DNA of 64,000 nt from Streptomyces tsukubensis (GTDB lineage Bacteria > Actinomycetota > Actinomycetes > Streptomycetales > Streptomycetaceae). Every line of letters begins with the position of its first letter. Within the stretch, counting starts at the first letter, position 1. Location: positions 6,904,501 to 6,968,500 of the forward strand of contig NZ_CP020700.1 of assembly GCF_003932715.1 (NCBI RefSeq), given 5' to 3'. Of this stretch, positions 42,891 to 50,489 are shown piece after piece. Under the pieces are notes generated by a model. The model was not told where the DNA came from, did not search any database, and saw only the letters and a program-made list of their open reading frames with translations. The position numbers and the translations under genes were made by a program.

Positions 42891-42960
42891 GACGGGCGGA
42901 GGCGGCGGAGGCGGGCTGCGACGGGCGGAGGCGGGCCGAGGAGGGCGGAGGCGGGCCGGC
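42891..42960. repeat. Short G-rich minisatellite after the ROK gene
   Basis: Three imperfect copies of GGGCGGAGGCGGGCC are arranged in tandem in 70 bases between the ROK stop and the hairpin. Each is separated by short variants such as GACGGGCGGAGGCGG. The stretch is purely G/C with occasional A. No gene is seen in it. Confidence 0.7.
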
Positions 42961-42989
42961 GCGGGATCCGGAACCGCTCTTCCGGTTCG

Positions 42990-43036
42990 CCGGGCGGCGG
43001 GTCCCGGCGGCGGAGACCGGTCCGCCCGCCGCCCGG
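42990..43036. terminator. Hairpin terminator between ROK and xylA
   Basis: CCGGGCGGCGGG (42990-43001) pairs perfectly with CCCGCCGCCCGG (43025-43036) around a 23-base loop. It separates the convergent ROK gene (ends 42890) and xylA (ends 43055). Confidence 0.65.
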
Positions 43037-43054
43037 GTGCGGCCGTACGGTCGC

Positions 43055-44221
43055 CTACGCCGTGCCGAGGAGATGGTCCAGCGCCAGCTGGTCCAGCGCT
43101 TCGAAGGCCATACCGCGTTCCGCCGCCGCCTCCGCGTCGAACTCCTCGTACGCGGCCCGGTCCGCCAGCAGCCCGGCGAGGCCGTCCGGTGCCGTGGGGA
43201 CGGCCAGTTCGTCGAGGCGGGCGGCGCGCAGCGCGTCCCGTACCCGCGGATCGGCGCGGAATGCCGCGGCCCGGGCCTTGAGGACGAGATAGTTCCGCAT
43301 GCAGCCCGCGGCGGAGGCCCAGACCCCGGCCGGGTCCTCGGTGCGCGGCGGTTTGAAGTCGAAGTGGCGCGGGCCCTCGTAGCCCGCCGACTCCAGCAGG
43401 TCGACCAGCCAGAAGGCCGAGCGCAGATCGCCCGCGCCGAACCGGAGGTCCTGGTCGTACTTGATGCCGTTCTGCCCGTTGAGGTCGATGTGGAACAGCT
43501 TCTCCGCCCAGAGCGCCTGGGCGATTCCGTGCGGGAAGTTCAGCCCGGCCATCTGCTCGTGACCGACCTCGGGGTTGAGCCCGAACAGCTCCGGGCGTTC
43601 GAGGCGTTCGACGAAGGCGAGGGCGTGCCCGACGGTGGGCAGCAGCAGATCGCCGCGGGGCTCGTTGGGCTTGGGCTCGACGGCGAACCGCAGGGGATAG
43701 CCCTGTTCGGTGACGTAATCGCCGAGCAGGTCGAAGGCCTCCTTCAGCCGGTCGAGCGCGGTCCGGACGTCCTTGGCCGCGCCGGACTCGGCCCCCTCGC
43801 GCCCGCCCCAGGCGACATAGACCGTGGCGCCGAGGCGGGCCGCCAGGTCGATATTGCGGATCGTCTTGCGGAGCGCGTACCGCCGTATGTCCCGGTCGTT
43901 GGCGGTGAAGGCGCCGTCCTTGAACACGGGATGGGTGAAGAGGTTGGTGGTGGCCATGGGGACGACGAGTCCGGTCTCGTCCAGGGCGGTACGGAAGCGT
44001 TCGATCCGGCGCTCGCGCTCGGACTCGGGCGCGCCGAAGGGGATCAGATCGTCGTCGTGGAAGGTGACGCCGTACGCGCCGAGTCCGGCGAGGCGGTGCA
44101 CGGTCTCGACCGGGTCGAGGGGCTGCCGGGTCGCGTCCCCGAAGGGATCGCGGCCCTGCCAGCCGACCGTCCAGAGGCCGAAGCTGAACCGGTCGTCGGG
44201 GGTGGGAGTGAACTCGGTCAT
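43055..44221 (-). CDS. xylA: Xylose isomerase
   Basis: A 388-residue enzyme, the exact usual length of Streptomyces xylose isomerase. The N terminus ([20 protein letters not shown]) matches characterised Streptomyces enzymes. Metal ligands are visible: E in [12 protein letters not shown] in [14 protein letters not shown] in FHIDLNGQ, and D in KYDQDLRFG. It converts D-xylose to D-xylulose (also glucose to fructose). The ATG at 44221 has GAGGTGG upstream. It is divergent from xylB. Confidence 0.97.
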   Translation of the reverse strand: MTEFTPTPDDRFSFGLWTVGWQGRDPFGDATRQPLDPVETVHRLAGLGAYGVTFHDDDLIPFGAPESERERRIERFRTALDETGLVVPMATTNLFTHPVFKDGAFTANDRDIRRYALRKTIRNIDLAARLGATVYVAWGGREGAESGAAKDVRTALDRLKEAFDLLGDYVTEQGYPLRFAVEPKPNEPRGDLLLPTVGHALAFVERLERPELFGLNPEVGHEQMAGLNFPHGIAQALWAEKLFHIDLNGQNGIKYDQDLRFGAGDLRSAFWLVDLLESAGYEGPRHFDFKPPRTEDPAGVWASAAGCMRNYLVLKARAAAFRADPRVRDALRAARLDELAVPTAPDGLAGLLADRAAYEEFDAEAAAERGMAFEALDQLALDHLLGTA

Positions 44222-44254
44222 GGCGCTGACCACCTCGGATCGCGGGCTGCCGGG

Positions 44255-44352
44255 TTTTGTTTGCACTGCTGACTAATGATGCCCATGACCATGAATTTGT
44301 TGAAGACCCTCAACATCTGTTGGTCGAACCGGGGTTGCCGTATTTTGTTTGC
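44255..44352. promoter_or_regulatory. Candidate ROK operators between xylA and xylB
   Basis: TTTTGTTTGC occurs at 44255-44264 and again at 44343-44352, flanking the two promoters. The second copy sits in a near-palindrome with CAACTCCAAA. A separate perfect dyad, TGTTGA-AGACCC-TCAACA, lies at 44298-44315. This stretch is AT-rich compared with the window. ROK proteins bind TTTG/CAAA half-sites of this kind; the assignment is inference. Confidence 0.55.
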
Positions 44353-44386
44353 CGCAACTCCAAATCAGAAGCTGAGAGGTGGGGCG

Positions 44387-45883
44387 ATGCCCGCTCAGGC
44401 CGTTGTCATCGGCGTGGACAGCTCGACCCAGTCGACGAAGGCGGTGCTGGCCGACGCCGCCACGGGCCGCACCCTCGCGGTCGGCCGGGCCGCCCACGAG
44501 GTCTCCGGCGAGGCCGGGGCCCGGGAGACCGATCCGGAACTCTGGTGGCGGGCGCTGTGCGACGCGGTCGCGCAGGCGCTGAAGGAGTCGGGGGTACGGC
44601 CATCGGCGGTCACCGGCATCGCGGTCGCAGGCCAGCAGCACGGGCTGGTCGTCCTCGATGCGCAAGGACGCCCGGTCCGGCCCGCGCTGCTGTGGAACGA
44701 CACCCGCTCCGCTCCGCAGGCCGCAGCCCTGGCCCGGGAGCTGCCCGGCGGGGCGCGGGAGTGGGCGGAACGGACCGGTTCGGCGCCGGTCGCCGCGCTG
44801 ACCGCGGCCAAGTGGCGGCTGCTGACCGAGCGCGAGCCGCGCGCCGCGGCGGCCGTGGCCGCGGTTCGCCTTCCCCACGACTACCTCACGGAGAAGCTGT
44901 CCGGGGTCGCGGCGACGGATCCGGGCGACGCCTCGGGCACCGGCTGGTACGCGACGGCGACCGGCGGCTACGACCCGGAGCTCCTCGGACTCCTCGGTCT
45001 CGACGCCCGCCTCCTGCCCGAGGTCGCGCCCACCGGCGGCACCCGGATCGGCTCCCTGCGCCCCGCCGCGGCCGAGGCCCTCGGCCTTCCCGCAGGGATC
45101 GCGGTCGCCGCGGGCACCGGCGACAACATGGCGGCGGCGGTGGGACTCGGACTCGGCGGTACGGGCCTGCTGGACCATCCCGTACTGAGCCTCGGCACCT
45201 CCGGCACGGTGTACGCGGCGACCCGCGCCCGGCCGGTGACCCCGGCGCTGTCCGGCTTCGCGGCCACGGACGGTACCTACCTCCCGCTGGCCTGCACCCT
45301 CAACTGCACACTCGCCGTGGACCGGATTGCGGCCCTGCTGGGCCTCGGCCGGGACGCCGCCGAGTCGGGCCGGGGCGTCGTGCTCCTTCCGTACCTCGAC
45401 GGCGAACGCACCCCCGATCTGCCGGGTGCGGCCGGGCTGCTGACGGGCCTGCGGCATACGACGACCCGGCAGCAGATCCTGGGCGCCGCGTACGAGGGTG
45501 CGGTGGTGACCGTGCTGCGCGCCCTCGACGAGGTCCTCACCGCCTGCGGCCTCGACCCGGCCGCCCCGGGCCCGGCGTCCCTTCCGCTGCGTCTGATCGG
45601 CGGCGGCGCGCGGGGCCGCTACTGGGTGGAGACGGTACGCCGCCTCTCCGGCCGCCCCCTGGTGATCCCCGCCGACGCGGATCTGACGGCCCTGGGCGCG
45701 GCGGCCCTCGCGGCGGCGGCCGCCACCGGGGCGGACCCGGTCACGGTGGCCCGCACCTGGTCGACCGGATCCCCGCCCCCGGCGGAGCTGCCCGCACTGG
45801 ACCGCGATACGGAGACCTGGGCCCGGGTCTCGTCGGAGATCGACACCCTGACCCGGGACGAGGGCACCACGGCCACGGGGTGA
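44387..45883 (+). CDS. xylB: Xylulokinase
   Basis: A 498-residue FGGY sugar kinase that phosphorylates D-xylulose with ATP, feeding the pentose phosphate pathway. Motifs: VDSSTQSTKA at the start, AGQQHGLVVLD, LWNDTRS, and GGGARGRYW. GAGAGGTGG lies upstream of the ATG at 44387. It is the partner of xylA across the shared control region. Confidence 0.96.
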   Translation: MPAQAVVIGVDSSTQSTKAVLADAATGRTLAVGRAAHEVSGEAGARETDPELWWRALCDAVAQALKESGVRPSAVTGIAVAGQQHGLVVLDAQGRPVRPALLWNDTRSAPQAAALARELPGGAREWAERTGSAPVAALTAAKWRLLTEREPRAAAAVAAVRLPHDYLTEKLSGVAATDPGDASGTGWYATATGGYDPELLGLLGLDARLLPEVAPTGGTRIGSLRPAAAEALGLPAGIAVAAGTGDNMAAAVGLGLGGTGLLDHPVLSLGTSGTVYAATRARPVTPALSGFAATDGTYLPLACTLNCTLAVDRIAALLGLGRDAAESGRGVVLLPYLDGERTPDLPGAAGLLTGLRHTTTRQQILGAAYEGAVVTVLRALDEVLTACGLDPAAPGPASLPLRLIGGGARGRYWVETVRRLSGRPLVIPADADLTALGAAALAAAAATGADPVTVARTWSTGSPPPAELPALDRDTETWARVSSEIDTLTRDEGTTATG

Positions 45884-45919
45884 CGCCCACCCCGCCCACC
45901 CACTTGCTCCGGAAGCGCT

Positions 45920-46993
45920 TCAGCCGGATCCCCCTTCCGACAGCACCTCCGACAGGTCGTAGCCGACCGGCTCCTCCAGCTGCGTGTAGGTGCAGTCGGA
46001 GGGGGAGCGGTCCGGCCGCCAGCGGCGGAACTGGGCCGTGTGCCGGAACCGGGTGCCCTCCATATGGTCGTACGCCACCTCCAGCACCCGCTCCGGGCGC
46101 AGCGCGGTCCACGACAGGTCCTTCTTCCCCGTCCAGCGGCTGACCGCCCCCGGCAGCCGGGACGACTCATGGGCGCTCGCGTCCGACCATGCGGCCCACG
46201 GATGGGCGTCGGCCGGGTCCATCCGCAGCGGTTCCAGCTCCCCGACCAGCTCCTCCCGCCGTTTCATCGGGAACGCGGCGCAGACGCCCACATGCTGGAG
46301 CGCCCCGGAGCCGTCGTACAGTCCGAGCAGCAGGGAACCCACCACGGGACCGCTCTTGTGGAAGCGGTAGCCCGCGACGACCACATCGGCCGTCCGCTCG
46401 TGTTTGATTTTGAACATCAGCCGGGCGTCGGGCCGGTACGGCAGGTCGAGGGGTTTGGCGACGATACCGTCGAGCCCGGCGCCCTCGTAGCGGTCGAACC
46501 AGACCTCCGCGAGCTCCCGGTCGGTGGTGGCGGGCGCCAGATGCACCGGCGGCCGGGCCGTCCGCAGCGCGTCGGCGAGCAGCGCCCGCCGCTCCGCGAG
46601 CGGGGTGTCCAGATGGGAATCGTCCCCGAGGGCGAGCAGGTCGAAGGCGACGAAACTCGCCGGGGTGCGCTCGGCCAGGGTCCGGACCCGGGATGCGGCG
46701 GGATGGATGCGTTCGCTGAGCAGGTCGAAGTCGAGCCTGCCGCCGTGCACGATCACGATCTCGCCGTCCACCACGCACCGCGGCGGCAGATTCTCCGCGA
46801 GCGCGGCCACCAGCTCCGGAAAGTAGCGGGTGAGCGGTTTGCCGGTGCGGGAGCCGATGACGATCTCGTCGCCGTCGCGGTGGACCACGGCCCGGAAACC
46901 GTCCCATTTGGCCTCGTACTGCATATCGGGCGGGATGGTCTTCACGGACTTGGCCAGCATCGGTTTCACGGGCGGCATCACCGGGAGGTCCAT
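45920..46993 (-). CDS. ATP-dependent DNA ligase (LigC/LigD ligase-domain type)
   Basis: A 357-residue ATP-dependent ligase. The adenylated lysine is K29 in EAKWDGFR. Further nucleotidyltransferase motifs are RTGKPLTRYFPE, VVDGEIVIV, FVAFDLLA, DGIVAKPL, and MFKIKHERTAD. The OB-fold domain follows with SLLLGLYDGSG, DLSWTALRPERVLEVAYDH. It joins DNA ends in the bacterial NHEJ or repair pathways. The ATG at 46993 lacks a ribosome binding site. It is divergent from the LigD polymerase gene across only 52 bases; no ku gene is in the window. Confidence 0.93.
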   Translation of the reverse strand: MDLPVMPPVKPMLAKSVKTIPPDMQYEAKWDGFRAVVHRDGDEIVIGSRTGKPLTRYFPELVAALAENLPPRCVVDGEIVIVHGGRLDFDLLSERIHPAASRVRTLAERTPASFVAFDLLALGDDSHLDTPLAERRALLADALRTARPPVHLAPATTDRELAEVWFDRYEGAGLDGIVAKPLDLPYRPDARLMFKIKHERTADVVVAGYRFHKSGPVVGSLLLGLYDGSGALQHVGVCAAFPMKRREELVGELEPLRMDPADAHPWAAWSDASAHESSRLPGAVSRWTGKKDLSWTALRPERVLEVAYDHMEGTRFRHTAQFRRWRPDRSPSDCTYTQLEEPVGYDLSEVLSEGGSG

Positions 46994-47045
46994 AGAGGGA
47001 TTGTCCGGTATGCGGGGAAAGTCGGCTCGGCATACGCTGACGCAC

Positions 47046-48083
47046 ATGGCCGGCCGAGCGTTGGAACTGGAAGTGGGGGAGCGGACCGTCAAGGTCTCCA
47101 ACCCCGACAAGGTCTACTTTCCCGAGCACGGGTACACCAAGCTGGACATGGTCCGCTACTACCTGGCCGTCGGCGACGGCATCACCCGCGCGCTGCGGGA
47201 CCGGCCGACCACCCTGGAGCGTTACCCCGACGGAGTGACCGGCGAGTCCTTCTTCCAGAAGCGCGCACCCAAGTATCTGCCCGACTGGATTCCCACGGCG
47301 CACATCACCTTCCCCAGCGGCCGGTCCGCCGACGAACTGTGCCCCACCGAACCCGCCGCCGTGGTCTGGGCCGCCAATCTGGGCGCGGTCACCTTCCACC
47401 CGTGGCCGGTACGCCGGGCCGACACCGAGCACCCCGACGAACTCCGCATCGACCTCGACCCCCAGCCCGGCACCGACTACCAGGACGCGGTGCGCGCCGC
47501 CCACGAGCTGCGGGACGTCCTCGAAGGCGTCGGACTGCGGGGCTGGCCCAAGACCTCCGGCGGACGCGGGCTGCACGTCTTCGTCCCCATCACGCCCGAC
47601 TGGACCTTCGTCCAGGTCCGGCGGGCCGCCATCGCCTGCGGCCGGCTGCTGGAGCGCAGGATGCCGGACCGGGTCACCATCAAATGGTGGAAGGAGGAGC
47701 GCGGGCAGCGGATCTTCGTCGACTACAACCAGACGGCCCGCGACCGGACCATCGCCTCCGCCTACTCCGTCCGGCCCCGGCCCCATGCACCGGTCTCCGC
47801 ACCGCTGCGCTGGGAGGAGATCGACGATGCCCGGCCGGAGGACTTCGACATCATGACCATGCCCGGGCGGTACGCGGAAGTGGGCGACGTCCACGCCGAT
47901 ATGGACGACCACCGGTTCGGTCTGGAGGCGCTGCTGGAAGCGGCCCGGAAGGACGAGGCCGACCACGGGCTGGGAGATCTGCCGTATCCGCCGGAGTATC
48001 CGAAGATGCCAGGGGAACCGAAACGGGTCCAGCCGAGCCGGGCCAGGAAGAAGACGGCGGCGGACGGGACGGCGGGGGAGTAG
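47046..48083 (+). CDS. LigD-like DNA polymerase/primase domain protein
   Basis: A 345-residue archaeo-eukaryotic primase-like protein of the LigD polymerase type. Motifs: NPDKVYFPEHGYTKLD, RYPDGVTGESFFQKRAP, the catalytic DLDP in RIDLDPQPG, SGGRGLHVFVP, and the third aspartate in RIFVDYNQ. It acts in end-joining synthesis, typically with Ku and ligase. The ATG at 47046 has a TACGCT -10-like box ending 7 bases upstream and no ribosome binding site, so it is probably leaderless. The divergent ligase neighbour is its functional partner. Confidence 0.94.
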   Translation: MAGRALELEVGERTVKVSNPDKVYFPEHGYTKLDMVRYYLAVGDGITRALRDRPTTLERYPDGVTGESFFQKRAPKYLPDWIPTAHITFPSGRSADELCPTEPAAVVWAANLGAVTFHPWPVRRADTEHPDELRIDLDPQPGTDYQDAVRAAHELRDVLEGVGLRGWPKTSGGRGLHVFVPITPDWTFVQVRRAAIACGRLLERRMPDRVTIKWWKEERGQRIFVDYNQTARDRTIASAYSVRPRPHAPVSAPLRWEEIDDARPEDFDIMTMPGRYAEVGDVHADMDDHRFGLEALLEAARKDEADHGLGDLPYPPEYPKMPGEPKRVQPSRARKKTAADGTAGE

Positions 48084-48124
48084 CAGGAGCGCCGCTCCGG
48101 TGCGGGGAGCCCGCCCGGAACGGG

Positions 48125-48157
48125 CCGTGGGCCCCTCCCGGCGGGAGGGGCCCACGG
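48125..48157. terminator. Bidirectional terminator between LigD and DUF1080 genes
   Basis: CCGTGGGCCCCTCCC (48125-48139) pairs perfectly with GGGAGGGGCCCACGG (48143-48157) around a 3-base loop. It sits between the convergent LigD gene (ends 48083) and the DUF1080 gene (ends 48174). Confidence 0.9.
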
Positions 48158-48173
48158 CGGACGGAGCCGGGTG

Positions 48174-50489
48174 TCACAGCTCCTGGATCCGGATGTTGCG
48201 GTAGGAGACCACATCGGTCGTGCCATGGACCTGGAGCCCGAGATGGCCGATCGCATAGCGGCGCCCGTCGGTGCCGACGTCACCCGCGCGCGGCGGGGCG
48301 AAGCTCTGCCCTGCCGTGTTCTCGAACCGGTTGACCAGCGCGCCGTTGCGGTAGACCGAGTACGACTGCCCGACCACCCGGATCTCGTAGTCGTTCCAGG
48401 TGCCCTTCGGCGTCACACCCGCCCCGGCCAGCCCGACGCGGTCGAAGCCGTACACCGACCCGGTCTTGTACATATCGCCGTCCGGCCGGTCCAGGACCTG
48501 CACCTCGTGGCCGTACTTGATGGCGACCCACTCCGGGCGCGGCTCCTCCGGATTGTCGTGGACGTACGGGAAGCGGACGAAGACCCCGCTGTTGGCGTTG
48601 CCCGTGCCCGGGGCGTCGTCGCGCCACTGGAGCTTCAGCGAGAAGTCCCCGAACTGGGCCGCCGGGAACCAGAGCATGCCCAGACCGCCCCTGGTGGTGC
48701 CGCTGGTCATCGACCCGTCGTCGTTGAGGGCGAAGGAGCCGCCGCCCACGTGCTGCCAGCGGTCGAAGGACTTCTTCGTCCCGTCGAAGAGGTCGCGGTA
48801 GCCGGTGTTCTGGCCGGGCTTCCCGATCCCGGACTGTTTGGCGGCCGCATAGACCTTCCGGTGCTCGCGGACGTCGATCACCCCGTCCTCCAGCAGCCCG
48901 TCGAGCACCTTGTCGACGTGCTTGAGGAAGAGCGCCTGCGAGGACCACGCCTTCTCGTCCTCGATCAGTTCGTTGACGGTGCAGCGGGATCGGGTCATCC
49001 GGTTGGGCACCCCGGTGTCGACCGTGCCGACGATCACGGTGAGCCGCTCGTCCCACTCGGGGCAGTTCGGGGCCGGAACCCCGCCGCCCTCCGCGAGCGT
49101 GAACGTCACCTTCAGCGCGGCCGAGGTGTTGCCCGCCTTGTCCGTCGCCCGGTAGTGGACGGTGTGGTAGCCGGTCCGGTCGACGACGACCGGTGCGGTG
49201 TAGGCGAGATAGGGGCCGCCGTCGAGGGAGTACTCGACGCGCTCCACGCCCGAGCCGCCGTGGTCGGTGGCGCTCACGGTCACCGTGGCCCGGTTCAGAT
49301 ACGCACCGTCGGAGTTCCGCTGCCCCGTGACCTCCGCGCCCGTCACGGGCGGTGTGGTGTCCGGGGACGGCGGGGTGACGACGGTGAACTCGACCGACTT
49401 CACGGCGGCCGCGTTGCCCGCCCGGTCGGTGGCCCGGTAGCGGACGGTGTGCGTGCCGACCCGGTGGACCATCACGGGGGCGGTGTACGGCTGCCAGGCG
49501 CCGTCCGCGCCGAGCGCGTACTCGACGGTGTTGACGCCGGAGCCGGTGTCGGACGCGGTGACGGTCACGGTCGCCATATCGAGATAGCGGCCCTGTCCGT
49601 CCTGTTCACCGGAGACCGTCGCCGAGGTCTCCGGCGGGGTCCGGTCGTCCGTCGGCGGGGCCACGACCTTGAAGGAGACGGACTTCTCGGCGGCCGTGTT
49701 CCCCGCCCGGTCGGTGGCCCGGTAGCGGATCCGGTGCTCGCCGACCGTGTTCACCACGACGGGCGCGGTGTACGCCTGCCAGGGGCCGTCGGCGCCGGTC
49801 GCGTACTCGATGCGCTCCACACCGGAAGCGTCGTCCGTCGCCGTCACCGCGACCGTGGCGACTCCGACGTACGCGCCGTCGGCGTTCCGGTCGCCCGTCA
49901 CCTTCGCCTCGGTGACCGGTGCGGTGGTGTCCTCCCCGGCGGGGTCGGAGACGGTGAGGATGCCCTGCATCGTGCCGTGGCCCGGGATCGTACAGAAGAA
50001 GCGGTAGCGGCCGGGGGTCAGGGTGACCTCGGTGGTGTGCTTGCCGCCCCGGTCGTCGTTGGGATTGGCCAGGATGTTCAGCGGGACGTCGTTGTTGTAC
50101 TCGGGGTCCGATACGTCGAACGTGAGGGTGTGCGGCATCCCGGTGGTGTTGCCCGAGGCCCGGCTGTTCTCGAAGACGATCGTCGTCCGGCCCGCCACCG
50201 CGGTGGTGGGGAAGCTGAGATAGCGGTCGATCGGATCGCCCGCCGTCCAGGTCAGGGTCTGCGCCGCGGCGGGCGCCTCGGCCGCCTTCGCCGCGCCGCC
50301 GGCCGGGGTGCCGTCCGCGGTCCGTACCGCCGCAGTGCCGCTGCCGGCCGCCGCGCCGGCACGGGCCGGTCCGCCCTGGCCGTACGCGACCGCCGACAGC
50401 AGTCCGACGACCATCGCGAACGAGGCCACCAGGGCCGTCCACAACCCGGCCGTGCCGCGTCTTCCCTTGGTGTTCCGCAGGATTCTCAC
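48174..50489 (-). CDS. Secreted cupredoxin - OmpL47-like repeats - DUF1080 protein
   Basis: A 771-residue exported protein. A signal peptide covers about residues 1-40 (LWTALVASFAMVVGLLSAVA). A cupredoxin follows, with copper ligands in MPHTLTFD and FFCTIPGHGTM. Three Ig-like repeats follow (about 180-460), each with the form TPP...DGxY...ATVTV...SGV...VEY...YTAPV...YRATDxAGN. The C-terminal DUF1080 domain (about 560-771) is a concanavalin-like fold seen in 3-keto-disaccharide hydrolases, with GTWNDYEIRVVG. The GTG start overlaps the stop of the ThuA-PQQ gene by 4 bases. Likely extracellular carbohydrate processing; substrate unknown. Confidence 0.88.
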   Translation of the reverse strand: MRILRNTKGRRGTAGLWTALVASFAMVVGLLSAVAYGQGGPARAGAAAGSGTAAVRTADGTPAGGAAKAAEAPAAAQTLTWTAGDPIDRYLSFPTTAVAGRTTIVFENSRASGNTTGMPHTLTFDVSDPEYNNDVPLNILANPNDDRGGKHTTEVTLTPGRYRFFCTIPGHGTMQGILTVSDPAGEDTTAPVTEAKVTGDRNADGAYVGVATVAVTATDDASGVERIEYATGADGPWQAYTAPVVVNTVGEHRIRYRATDRAGNTAAEKSVSFKVVAPPTDDRTPPETSATVSGEQDGQGRYLDMATVTVTASDTGSGVNTVEYALGADGAWQPYTAPVMVHRVGTHTVRYRATDRAGNAAAVKSVEFTVVTPPSPDTTPPVTGAEVTGQRNSDGAYLNRATVTVSATDHGGSGVERVEYSLDGGPYLAYTAPVVVDRTGYHTVHYRATDKAGNTSAALKVTFTLAEGGGVPAPNCPEWDERLTVIVGTVDTGVPNRMTRSRCTVNELIEDEKAWSSQALFLKHVDKVLDGLLEDGVIDVREHRKVYAAAKQSGIGKPGQNTGYRDLFDGTKKSFDRWQHVGGGSFALNDDGSMTSGTTRGGLGMLWFPAAQFGDFSLKLQWRDDAPGTGNANSGVFVRFPYVHDNPEEPRPEWVAIKYGHEVQVLDRPDGDMYKTGSVYGFDRVGLAGAGVTPKGTWNDYEIRVVGQSYSVYRNGALVNRFENTAGQSFAPPRAGDVGTDGRRYAIGHLGLQVHGTTDVVSYRNIRIQEL

